A stretch of 5,605 nt of DNA from Planctomycetales bacterium (GTDB taxonomy: Bacteria; Planctomycetota; Phycisphaerae; SM23-33). The notes under the pieces are model-generated. The model was not told the origin of the DNA, ran no database searches, and saw nothing but the letters and a program-made list of their open reading frames with translations. The stretch spans positions 1 to 5,605 of the forward strand of contig DAOVFI010000176.1 of assembly GCA_030673005.1 (NCBI GenBank), written 5' to 3'. This document shows positions 1 through 5,502 of this stretch, piece by piece (the first letter of the stretch is position 1; every line of letters begins with the position of its first letter). The position numbers were made by a program, and so were the translations under genes.

Positions 1-548
1 GGGTTGCCGAGTGTAACGATAACCTTTGGTTGGATGATTCGCAGTTGCCGGATGAGGTAATCCCAGCAGGCCTCGACTTCGTCGGTCATCGGTGCGCGGT
101 TTCCGGGCGGTCGGCATTTGACGACGTTGCCGATGTACACGTCCCGGCGCGTCAGGCCCATTGCGGTAATCATTTTGCCCAGCAGTTCACCCGCCCTGCC
201 GACGAAAGGCCGGCCTTGCTTGTCCTCTTCAGCGCCGGGACCTTCGCCGATGAAGAACAGGTCCGCGTCCGGGTTACCCTCGCCGAAGACAGTCTTATTC
301 CGCCCCTTACAAAGCCCGCATTTCGTGCAGCCGCGAACCTCGCTGGCGTCAATTGCCTCCAGTTCGTCGGCCTTACGCTTTGCATCGGCTGAAAGCGCAG
401 GACCGGCGGCGGGCGCGACCGGTGCGGGCGGGGCAGGGGCCGCCTCGTGCAACACCGCACCGGGGGCGAGGACATCGCCGGCCAGAAGACGGTCCGTCTC
501 GATTGTCTGCCTGGCTGCACGCTTCAACTGCTGAAACTCGTCGTTCAT
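1..548 (-). CDS. Uracil-DNA glycosylase, family 4 (Fe-S type), N-terminal part
   Basis: This enzyme removes uracil from DNA as the first step of base excision repair. The frame runs off the left edge, so only the first 182 residues are visible and the C-terminal part, where the family has its HPS-type motif, is missing. Residues 1-30 are a short helical-looking start, 38-50 a Pro/Ala-rich linker, and the catalytic domain begins near 70. All four cysteines expected to hold the 4Fe-4S cluster are seen: C74 and C77 (CTKC), C145 (VVKCRPPGNR) and C161 (EAC). The uracil-binding motif is GEGPG at 101-105, followed by EED and GRPFVGRAG at 112-120. The visible frame ends in VIVTLGN, typical of the strand before the C-terminal third. 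The ATG at 548 is preceded by AAGGTGG (557-563), 8 bases away, which supports this start. It is transcribed divergently from psd. The family assignment is firm; the natural substrate range is inferred from the family. Confidence 0.93.
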   Translation of the reverse strand, partial: MNDEFQQLKRAARQTIETDRLLAGDVLAPGAVLHEAAPAPPAPVAPAAGPALSADAKRKADELEAIDASEVRGCTKCGLCKGRNKTVFGEGNPDADLFFIGEGPGAEEDKQGRPFVGRAGELLGKMITAMGLTRRDVYIGNVVKCRPPGNRAPMTDEVEACWDYLIRQLRIIQPKVIVTLGN

Positions 549-556
549 ATGCGTTT

Positions 557-563
557 CCACCTT
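557..563 (-). promoter_or_regulatory. Ribosome binding site of the uracil-DNA glycosylase gene
   Basis: Read on the minus strand this is AAGGTGG, one mismatch from AAGGAGG, with an 8-base gap to the ATG at 548. It supports the chosen start. Confidence 0.6.
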
Positions 564-624
564 CCCGATGTCCGGAAAACCAATACAACCGCTCCTGAAT
601 GGACGGACCGAAAATCGTGCCCCA

Positions 625-653
625 ATCATATTACCGCCTGATAAAATTTGCAA
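625..653 (-). promoter_or_regulatory. Probable sigma-70-type promoter for the uracil-DNA glycosylase gene
   Basis: On the minus strand TTGCAA (648-653, 4 of 6 to the -35 consensus) is followed by exactly 17 bases and TATGAT (625-630, 5 of 6 to the -10 consensus). Transcription would start near 618 and give a leader of about 70 bases before the ATG at 548. The hexamers and spacing are seen directly; promoter activity is inferred. Confidence 0.5.
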
Positions 654-718
654 CGCGCGGTCAATCGGAAGAAGAAAACGCGGCGATGGTATTGCATCAA
701 TTGTCAATTGACGGGTGC

Positions 719-768
719 CACCTACCTACCGGCAGGCAGGTGCCCTCGCCCGTCTTTGGGCGTGGGCA
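719..768. repeat. REP-like double palindrome
   Basis: Two palindromes abut and share two bases. Positions 719-742 form a 24-base near-perfect palindrome centred on CCGG, built from CCTACC and GGCAGG units; its four non-complementary positions become G-U pairs when read from the minus strand. Positions 741-768 form a hairpin with TGCCC pairing GGGCA and CGCCC pairing GGGCG around one T-T mismatch, with a 6-base loop (752-757). No T-run follows, so it does not look like a simple terminator. Paired GC-rich palindromes between genes are typical of REP-type dispersed repeats. No second copy lies in this window, so dispersal is inferred. Confidence 0.55.
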
Positions 769-820
769 TGTTCCCGCATATAACGAAGCAAAGAGCGTGA
801 ATATGTTGTGTCGCATATCA

Positions 821-850
821 TGCCTACACGCTGTGCTGTGCGTGAAGGCA
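821..850. repeat. Stem-loop in the region upstream of psd
   Basis: TGCCT (821-825) pairs with AGGCA (846-850) and CACGC (827-831) with GCGTG (840-844). The only interruption is one A-A mismatch at 826/845, and the loop has 8 bases. It lies upstream of the predicted psd promoter, so it would not be part of a psd leader if that promoter is right. It could be another dispersed hairpin or a protein-binding inverted repeat; its role is unknown. Confidence 0.4.
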
Positions 851-898
851 CGGCACCCGTCATTTGCTCTGGAATGAACTACCGGGCGCCGGCGTGAA

Positions 899-927
899 TT
901 GACTTATCGGTCCTTGGCGGATAAAGT
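899..927 (+). promoter_or_regulatory. Possible promoter for the psd-pssA pair
   Basis: TTGACT (899-904, 5 of 6 to the -35 consensus) is followed by 17 bases and TAAAGT (922-927, 4 of 6 to the -10 consensus). The start of transcription would fall around 934, only a few bases before the psd ATG at 940. That fits the lack of a clear ribosome binding site there. The assignment rests on consensus matching alone. Confidence 0.4.
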
Positions 928-939
928 GAATTCAGGTTA

Positions 940-1731
940 ATGCACATTCCCCTGACAAAATACGGCCTGCGTGAGATAATCATTGCCACGCTCGTGTGCG
1001 CGGTTCTGGCGACTGTGGCGGCGGTGTTGTTCTGGCCGATAGTGATCCTGCCGGCGGTGGTGTGGGTGTACGTGATTTGTTTCTTCCGCGACCCGCCGCG
1101 CCGCCCGGCGGAACAGGAGGCCTTTATCTGCCCCGCCGACGGGAGAGTCGTCGATATCACGCCCGTCGATGCCCAAAGCCCGCTCGGGACCGACGGCGTG
1201 CGGATTGGAATATTTATGAGCATCTTCGACGTTCACGTCAACCGCAGCCCTTTTGACGCAACAGTCGAGAAGATCGAACACCACAACGGCGGACACGCCG
1301 ACGCGCGGAAGCCCGAGGCATCCGAGCGAAACGAATCGGCGACAATCCGCCTGACGGCCAACGGCGGGGACGGTCAGGCGTTTCCGCTGATAGTCCGGCA
1401 GATCGCCGGACTGATCGCCCGCCGAATCGTTACCGACCTTCGTGTCGGCCAGCAGGTTACAGCGGGCCAGCGGATCGGGATGGTCAAGTTCGGCTCGCGG
1501 GTGGAGGTGATGATCCCCCTTGGTCTGGTCGGCCAGATAGCCGTGCGTGTCGGGCAGACAGTCGCAGTCGGCCAGCGGATCGGGATGGTCAAGTTCGGCT
1601 CGCGCGTGGAGTTAATGGTCCCCCACGGGCTGATCGGGCAGATCGCCGTCAAGGTCGGTCAGACCGTCCGGGCAGGCCGGACCGTGCTGATTCGCCTGCC
1701 CGACCGGAGTAAGCCCGAGGGTGCATATTGA
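940..1731 (+). CDS. psd: Phosphatidylserine decarboxylase proenzyme, short form, with duplicated cleavage-site module
   Basis: Psd converts phosphatidylserine to phosphatidylethanolamine at the inner membrane. It is made as a proenzyme that cuts itself at a Gly-Ser bond and turns the serine into a pyruvoyl cofactor. Residues 13-48 are hydrophobic and probably form membrane segments. FFRDP (48-52) is a hallmark of the short family, followed by PADG (65-68, catalytic Asp67), FDVHVNR (96-102, His99), ASERNES in the middle and QIAGLIARRIV before the C-terminal module. The C-terminal module carrying FGSR is present twice: residues 168-202 with Gly185-Ser186, and 203-237 with Gly220-Ser221. A partial third start (KVGQTVRAG) follows and is the normal family ending. 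The protein has 263 residues; removing one 35-residue copy leaves 228, nearer the usual size of this short form. The ATG at 940 has no strong ribosome binding site. pssA follows, giving the next-door pathway step. An archaetidylserine decarboxylase-like substrate cannot be excluded. Family assignment is firm; activity with the duplication is untested. Confidence 0.93.
   Translation: MHIPLTKYGLREIIIATLVCAVLATVAAVLFWPIVILPAVVWVYVICFFRDPPRRPAEQEAFICPADGRVVDITPVDAQSPLGTDGVRIGIFMSIFDVHVNRSPFDATVEKIEHHNGGHADARKPEASERNESATIRLTANGGDGQAFPLIVRQIAGLIARRIVTDLRVGQQVTAGQRIGMVKFGSRVEVMIPLGLVGQIAVRVGQTVAVGQRIGMVKFGSRVELMVPHGLIGQIAVKVGQTVRAGRTVLIRLPDRSKPEGAY
1441..1650 (+). repeat. In-frame tandem duplication of 105 bases inside psd
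   Basis: Copy 1 is 1441-1545 and copy 2 is 1546-1650, a period of 105 bases or 35 codons. By manual alignment 86 of 105 bases match, including an uninterrupted identical block of 35 bases (1465-1499 and 1570-1604) that encodes the residues leading into and including the Gly-Ser site. At protein level 28 of 35 residues match, and most replacements are conservative (Val/Leu, Ile/Val, Val/Ile). A partial third copy of the unit start follows at 1651-1677 and belongs to the normal family C-terminus. Confidence 0.9.
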
Positions 1732-1750
1732 TTTCAGTGGACAGTTTGTT

Positions 1751-1822
1751 GGTGGCACAGGTTTCTAACCTGTGCTGCTTCACTGGCTGTTGGGCGTGCA
1801 CAGGTTGAAAACCTGTGCCACC
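1751..1822. repeat. 72-base element with 14-base terminal inverted repeats between psd and pssA
   Basis: Positions 1751-1764 are the exact reverse complement of 1809-1822 (14 of 14). Each end is also a hairpin of its own: GCACAGGTT pairs with AACCTGTGC at 1755-1763/1767-1775 and again at 1798-1806/1810-1818, each with a 9-base perfect stem and a 3-base loop. The centre (1776-1797) has 22 bases without obvious structure. No target-site duplication is obvious. The layout suits a REP doublet or a miniature mobile element inserted between two operon genes. In RNA it could form either two small hairpins or one long stem. It has no T-run, so termination is not clearly indicated. Confidence 0.65.
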
Positions 1823-1851
1823 CTCTTATTCGTGCTTTGCCGACAAAGCCC

Positions 1852-1856
1852 AGGAG
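1852..1856 (+). promoter_or_regulatory. Ribosome binding site that sets the pssA start
   Basis: AGGAG lies 8 bases before the GTG at 1865. This favours 1865 over the upstream in-frame GTG at 1772, which sits inside the hairpin element and would add 31 residues unlike the family. Confidence 0.75.
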
Positions 1857-1864
1857 AGAAATTC

Positions 1865-2773
1865 GTGATCAGTAACCAAACGGACGACGAAACCGCCGAC
1901 GTCGATGCGCTCCGGACCCGTCAACCCCTGCGGAAGACGGTGCTTCGCAGCACTGCCGCCCTGCCGGTGCTGGTAACGCTGATGAACGGGACCGCCGGTT
2001 TCGCCTCGATCCATTACGCCACCAAAGGCGGACTGGGCAACGCGGGCAACCTTCCCAACCTGATGATTGCCGCCTGGTTAATCTTCGCGGCCCTGTTGTT
2101 CGACGCGCTCGACGGAAGGGTGGCGAGGATGACACGGCAGGCGACTGATTTCGGGGCGATGCTGGACAGCCTGTGCGACATAATCAGTTTCGGCGTCGCC
2201 CCGGCGATCCTCATGGTACATACAGTCGCCATTACCAAACAGATACCGGACTTCGAGTTCTTCGAGCCGCAGGCGTCTTACCTCGGCAAGGCGGTGATGG
2301 TCATCGCGGTTATTTATCTTTGCTGCGCGAACCTCCGCCTGGCAAGGTTCACGATAGAAAACGCGCCCGACCTGCTGCATCACATGTACTTCAGGGGCCT
2401 GCCGTCACCGGCGGCGGCGGTTCTGGTGGCGGCGATGGTGCTGCTGTTCGGTAACCTCCAGGGCGCCGAGGAAGGCCTCAAATCGGCCAGGTGGTTGAAC
2501 GTTACCGTGGGTGTCGCCCTTCCGGCGATGACATTAACCGCAGCCATCCTGATGGTTACGCAATTCCGCTATTCGCACCTGCTTAACCGGTTCGTGGTAG
2601 GACGAAAACCCTTCAACCACATAGTCATGGCCGTCTTCGTCATTGCCGCAGCGTGGTTCTTCCGCCAGTTCACACTGCCGCTGGCAGCCTTTGCCTACGC
2701 CGCAAGCGGTCCGGTCGGGACGATGTGGCGAAAATTCGGCAGTAGCGGCAGGCCGGGACGAAGCGAAGCGTAG
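1865..2773 (+). CDS. pssA: CDP-diacylglycerol-serine O-phosphatidyltransferase
   Basis: PssA joins serine to CDP-diacylglycerol, releasing CMP and giving phosphatidylserine, the substrate of the preceding gene product. It is a multi-pass membrane protein of 302 residues. The CDP-alcohol phosphatidyltransferase signature is complete: D80, D83-G84, A87-R88, G97, D101 and D105, with the standard spacing of D-x2-DG-x2-AR-x8-G-x3-D-x3-D. SFGVAPA (108-114), ANLRLARF (155-162) and FRGLPSPAA (176-184) are further marks of the serine-using branch. Hydrophobic stretches lie near residues 32-52, 66-80, 109-123, 143-156, 180-196, 212-234 and 252-280. Translation starts at GTG 1865 behind AGGAG. It is 133 bases from psd on the same strand, so co-transcription is likely. 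The last seven codons and the TAG stop lie within a dispersed hairpin repeat (2751-2783), so the RPGRSEA tail is probably not ancestral. The longer upstream frame from 1772 is unlikely. Confidence 0.93.
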   Translation: MISNQTDDETADVDALRTRQPLRKTVLRSTAALPVLVTLMNGTAGFASIHYATKGGLGNAGNLPNLMIAAWLIFAALLFDALDGRVARMTRQATDFGAMLDSLCDIISFGVAPAILMVHTVAITKQIPDFEFFEPQASYLGKAVMVIAVIYLCCANLRLARFTIENAPDLLHHMYFRGLPSPAAAVLVAAMVLLFGNLQGAEEGLKSARWLNVTVGVALPAMTLTAAILMVTQFRYSHLLNRFVVGRKPFNHIVMAVFVIAAAWFFRQFTLPLAAFAYAASGPVGTMWRKFGSSGRPGRSEA

Positions 2774-2783
2774 TCCCGGCAAA
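2751..2783. repeat. Dispersed hairpin repeat, copy 1, overlapping the end of pssA
   Basis: GCCGGGAC (2752-2759) pairs perfectly with GTCCCGGC (2773-2780) across a 13-base loop containing GAAGCGAAGC. It matches 5530-5562 at 31 of 33 bases. The first arm and loop encode the last PssA residues, and the TAG stop (2771-2773) touches the second arm. The stem is followed by AAAATTCTATT, which is not a strong T-run, so terminator function is only possible. Confidence 0.75.
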
Positions 2784-2852
2784 ATTCTATTGCCAATTTC
2801 CAATTGAACAGAAGATCCAACGAACATTTTTGCAATTGGCAATTGAAAATCG
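2774..2852. other. Convergent intergenic region between pssA and recJ
   Basis: These 79 bases are AT-rich. ATTGCCAATT (2789-2798) is the exact reverse complement of AATTGGCAAT (2834-2843), with 35 bases between. The region is built from variants of CAATTG and CCAATT words. It could act as a weak two-way termination region for the convergent genes, together with the hairpin at 2752-2780, but no canonical terminator with a T-run is visible on either strand. Confidence 0.4.
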
Positions 2853-4607
2853 TCAATCGGAAATCGTCACGTCGCGGAGGTGCATTTCAACATTGGTTCT
2901 GCCGTTGAAGTGATTCAGCGTCGGTTCGCCGGCGATATCTACCGTATTAATGCCGGCGAGTTTATCGACCAGGTCGCCCATTCCGAATCCTACGCATCGC
3001 ATTCGCGCGTTTTTGGGCTTATCCTGACCGACGAGGAAACTTACCGTCCCGCCGTTGCGTCCCATTCGCTGCGGGGCCGTCATTATCCGGCAGGACCGCA
3101 CAACCAGGACCGGCCTGGGATTGCCCCGCCCGAACGGCGCCAGACGCTCCAACTGCTCGACAACCGGATATGACAGTTCCACCAGGGTCGCCTCGGCGTC
3201 AATCTTCAGCACCGGCAGGAGTGTCTCTTTTGAAAGGTTATCGGCGGCGTAGTGTGCAAAATCGGAAGTGAAGGACTTAATTGCATCGGCAGCGATGTAC
3301 AGCCCGCCGGCCATAGCGTGCCCGCCGAAACTTATAAGGTGGTCGGCGCAGTTAGCCAGGGCGTCGCGCATGTGAAAACCGTCGATGCTCCTTGCCGAGC
3401 CTCGACCGGCCCGGTCGTCCATGGCGATCAGCACGGTCGGCCGGCCGAACCGCTCAACCAGACGCGAGGCAACAATCCCGACCACGCCCGCATGCCAGTT
3501 GGTCGAAGCCAGCACGATTGCCTTATCGTCGGCCCGGCCGGCCTGGACCATGCCAACCGCTTCTTCGGTGATCCGTCGTTCGGTTTTCCGGCGATCGGCA
3601 TTCTGTTGCTCCAGGTAAACGGCGATTTCCCGGCAGCGGTCAGCGCCTGCGCGAGTCAGCATCTCCACGGCCAGACGCGCATGGCCCATCCGACCGCAGG
3701 CGTTCAATCGGGGGGCCAGACGAAAGCCGACGTGATACGCATCAAGTTTCTCGCTCTCCAGACCTGCCGAGGCAATAAGGGCGCGCAGGCCGGGATGCTC
3801 CGTCGCCGCCAGGCCCTTCAGGCCATACACGGCAATCGCGCGATTCTCGCCCACCAGCGAAACCACGTCCGCGATAGTTCCAAGCGCCGCCAGCGACGTC
3901 GCCTCCAGCAGGAATTCACGCGTCGCCTCGTCCACGCGGTCGGAACCGCAAAGCCGGCGAGCCAGGTGCCATGCGAGTTTAAACGCCACACCCGCCCCGG
4001 CCAGGTTGGGATTTGGGTAGGTCCCGTCAGGCAGGCTCGGATGCACAACCGCCAGGACGTCCGGCAGGACAGGACCGGGGGCGTGATGGTCGGTAACGAT
4101 CACGTCCATGCCCAACTCGCTCGCCCGGCGAAGCGGATCGACAGCAGAGACGCCGCAATCGACTGTTACCATCAGTTTGACGCCGGCAGCGGCGATTTTT
4201 TCGACGGCCTCGATGTTGACGCCGTAGCCTTCTTCCAGTCGGTGCGGCACGTAGAAATCCACGTCCGCGCCGCGCATCGCCAGGAGGCGGTAAAGGATCG
4301 CCACCGCCGTCATGCCGTCCACGTCGTAATCGCCATAGATGCAGATTTTTTCCTTGTCGCTCACCGCTCGCGCAAGGCGCTCGACGGCAACGTCGATTCC
4401 GGGCAAAAGTTCGGGCGGATGAAGATCGGTGAGTTTGGGCTCGAGGAACATGCGGATCGGTTCGATTTCGTCCAGTCCGCGATTATGCAGGATTTGTGCG
4501 ATCAACGGCGAGGTTTTCAGACGCCGGGCGGTCCCGACAGCGTCCGCCCAGGCGGGAGCGACCTCCCAGCGGCATCCGTTCTGCTTCCATGCTATTCGTC
4601 GCGCCAT
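2853..4607 (-). CDS. recJ: Single-stranded-DNA-specific 5'-3' exonuclease RecJ
   Basis: RecJ degrades single-stranded DNA from the 5' end in recombinational, mismatch and base-excision repair; it acts in the cytoplasm and needs divalent metal. The protein has 584 residues, close to the usual length, so it appears complete. The DHH-phosphoesterase motifs are all present: YGDYDVDG (91-98), TVDCG with D150 (148-152), TDHH (172-175) and GTIADVV with D246 (243-249). APRLNACGRMGHA (298-310) links to the DHHA1 part, where NWHAGVVGIVASRL (370-383), GRGSARS (401-407) and SFGGHAMAGG (426-435) are seen. Residues from about 465 match the C-terminal OB-fold region, including APFGRGNPRP (490-499). The start at 4607 has GGAGG 13 bases upstream, a little far, and a closer AAGG. 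An ATG just after the GGAGG is out of frame. A separate promoter lies in the gap after dapB. It converges on pssA. Confidence 0.96.
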   Translation of the reverse strand: MARRIAWKQNGCRWEVAPAWADAVGTARRLKTSPLIAQILHNRGLDEIEPIRMFLEPKLTDLHPPELLPGIDVAVERLARAVSDKEKICIYGDYDVDGMTAVAILYRLLAMRGADVDFYVPHRLEEGYGVNIEAVEKIAAAGVKLMVTVDCGVSAVDPLRRASELGMDVIVTDHHAPGPVLPDVLAVVHPSLPDGTYPNPNLAGAGVAFKLAWHLARRLCGSDRVDEATREFLLEATSLAALGTIADVVSLVGENRAIAVYGLKGLAATEHPGLRALIASAGLESEKLDAYHVGFRLAPRLNACGRMGHARLAVEMLTRAGADRCREIAVYLEQQNADRRKTERRITEEAVGMVQAGRADDKAIVLASTNWHAGVVGIVASRLVERFGRPTVLIAMDDRAGRGSARSIDGFHMRDALANCADHLISFGGHAMAGGLYIAADAIKSFTSDFAHYAADNLSKETLLPVLKIDAEATLVELSYPVVEQLERLAPFGRGNPRPVLVVRSCRIMTAPQRMGRNGGTVSFLVGQDKPKNARMRCVGFGMGDLVDKLAGINTVDIAGEPTLNHFNGRTNVEMHLRDVTISD

Positions 4608-4646
4608 GTGCCTTCTTCATCCTCCGTGCGATTTTCCTTTTGCGGC

Positions 4647-4655
4647 ATTATAACA
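4647..4655 (-). promoter_or_regulatory. Extended -10 promoter for recJ
   Basis: On the minus strand the bases read TGT then TATAAT (4647-4652), a perfect -10 hexamer with the TGn extension. No good -35 hexamer is visible 16-18 bases upstream, as expected for extended -10 promoters. Transcription would start near 4640, about 33 bases before the recJ ATG. This suggests recJ can be expressed independently of dapB. Confidence 0.5.
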
Positions 4656-4657
4656 GA

Positions 4658-4694
4658 TAGGCCGCAGAGGCACAGAAAACGCAGAGAAAAAAAA
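4658..4694. repeat. Low-complexity CAGAG-type intergenic sequence
   Basis: The plus strand contains GCAGAGGCACAG then AAAACGCAGAG and eight A. This short-period CAGAG/ACGCAGAG wording is a kind often met as intergenic filler in environmental bacterial genomes, in my recollection. There is no second copy in the window, so calling it a dispersed repeat is tentative. Confidence 0.3.
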
Positions 4695-4706
4695 GAGACC
4701 GGTCTC
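4687..4706 (-). terminator. Possible weak terminator after dapB
   Basis: On the minus strand GAGACCGGTCTC, a perfect 12-base palindrome (4695-4706) that overlaps the dapB TGA stop, is followed at once by eight T (4687-4694). The layout is that of an intrinsic terminator, but the palindrome leaves at most 4 base pairs once a loop is allowed, so it would be weak. Confidence 0.35.
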
Positions 4707-5502
4707 ACGGTATTCTTCCGAACAGAACGTCCTGCATGGAATACAGGCCCGGTTTTTTATCGGTGAGCCATCGGGCGGCGCGGAGTGCGCCGCGGACGAA
4801 GGTGTCGCGCGTGTGGGCCGAGTGCGAAATCGTTACCGTCTCGCCGAGACAGCCGAAATGGACGCTGTGCTCGCCGACCGTATCGCCGAGGCGGACCGCG
4901 TGCATACCGATTTCGCCGGGCCTTCGCGGGCTTTGACCGCCCCGACCAAGCACCGCCGACTCGCCGTATTCCCTGCCCGTCGCGGCGCAGACGGCTTTCG
5001 CCAGGGCGATGGCTGTGCCGGATGGGGCGTCCTTCTTGAAGCGGTGATGCGTCTCGGAAATCTCAACGTCGTAATCTTCACCGAGAGCGACGGCTACCTC
5101 GCCGACGACCTTCAGCAGCAGGTTCACGCCGACCGACATATTCGGCGCCCGGACGATGGCGATGCGTGAGGCCGAGTCCGCGACCTCGGCCAGTTGCGAC
5201 TCGGTCAGGCCCGTCGTGCCGATGACCATCGCAATATCGTGCTCCCGGCAGACCTCCAGCCAGTGCATAGTGGCGTCGGGAAAGGAAAAATCAATGAGCA
5301 CCTGCGGGGCCTCCTCAAGTTCCTCCGCCACCTTCACGCCGAATGTCCCCACACCGGCCAATTCTCCGATATCCCGCCCGACAGCCTCATGACGGTGCAC
5401 CTCCAGCGCTGCCACTATATCAAACTGCTCCGACCCAATCGCCAAGGCCGCTATCCGCCGACCCATCCGACCGGCAGCGCCGGTTATCGCTATTTTTGTC
5501 AT
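4705..5502 (-). CDS. dapB: 4-hydroxy-tetrahydrodipicolinate reductase
   Basis: DapB reduces 4-hydroxy-tetrahydrodipicolinate with NAD(P)H in the diaminopimelate and lysine pathway, which feeds cell-wall and protein synthesis. The protein has 265 residues, normal for the family and complete. The nucleotide-binding loop GAAGRMG is at 8-14. IDFSFPDAT (70-78), GTTGL (95-99) and APNMSVGVN (119-127) follow in the usual order. The catalytic signature ETHHRFKKDAPSGTA (150-164) gives His152 as the likely acid-base residue and Lys156 as its partner. The C-terminal GEIGMHAVRLGDTVGEH (196-212) and SHSA-x2-RDTFVRGAL (227-240) close the substrate site. The ATG at 5502 has AAGGAA (5509-5514) upstream, 6 bases away. 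It lies 97 bases before recJ on the same strand. No other lysine pathway gene is in view. Confidence 0.97.
   Translation of the reverse strand: MTKIAITGAAGRMGRRIAALAIGSEQFDIVAALEVHRHEAVGRDIGELAGVGTFGVKVAEELEEAPQVLIDFSFPDATMHWLEVCREHDIAMVIGTTGLTESQLAEVADSASRIAIVRAPNMSVGVNLLLKVVGEVAVALGEDYDVEISETHHRFKKDAPSGTAIALAKAVCAATGREYGESAVLGRGGQSPRRPGEIGMHAVRLGDTVGEHSVHFGCLGETVTISHSAHTRDTFVRGALRAARWLTDKKPGLYSMQDVLFGRIP

Larger units (their letters stand above)
549..939. other. Divergent non-coding region between the glycosylase gene and psd
   Basis: This stretch of 391 bases holds no convincing gene. It contains the glycosylase ribosome binding site and promoter, an AT-rich patch with the word CAATTGTCAATTG (698-710), a double hairpin repeat (719-768), a second hairpin (821-850) and a possible psd promoter (899-927). 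The short open frames across it have no recognisable family, no ribosome binding site and run through the palindromes, so they are treated as chance. Confidence 0.7.

Noticed and set aside
30..534. Plus-strand open frames over the glycosylase gene
   Set aside because: They are reverse frames of a minus-strand gene that has all four cluster cysteines and the uracil-binding motif.
599..877. A 92-codon plus-strand open frame upstream of psd
   Set aside because: It runs through the double palindrome and the second hairpin, lacks a ribosome binding site and resembles no family. Its middle is simply the translated repeat.
1441..1650. Duplication in psd as an assembly artefact
   Set aside because: The two copies differ at 19 of 105 bases, including 7 silent changes, and the frame is kept. 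An artefact would give identical copies.
1374..1652. A minus-strand frame inside psd with an internal repeat
   Set aside because: Its repeat is only the reverse reading of the psd duplication; psd has the family motifs.
1772..1864. Longer N-terminus for PssA starting at GTG 1772
   Set aside because: That start lies inside the hairpin element and has no ribosome binding site, whereas GTG 1865 has AGGAG at good spacing.
2752..2780. Intrinsic terminator of the psd-pssA operon
   Set aside because: The stem is strong, but the loop is 13 bases, no T-run follows, and the same hairpin occurs upstream of dapB. It is better explained as a dispersed repeat.
3252..4766. A 504-codon open frame on the plus strand opposite recJ
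   Set aside because: It lies antisense to recJ and the end of dapB, both with full family motifs. Its product is rich in His, Arg and Gln with no recognisable domain, as expected of a reverse frame in GC-rich DNA.
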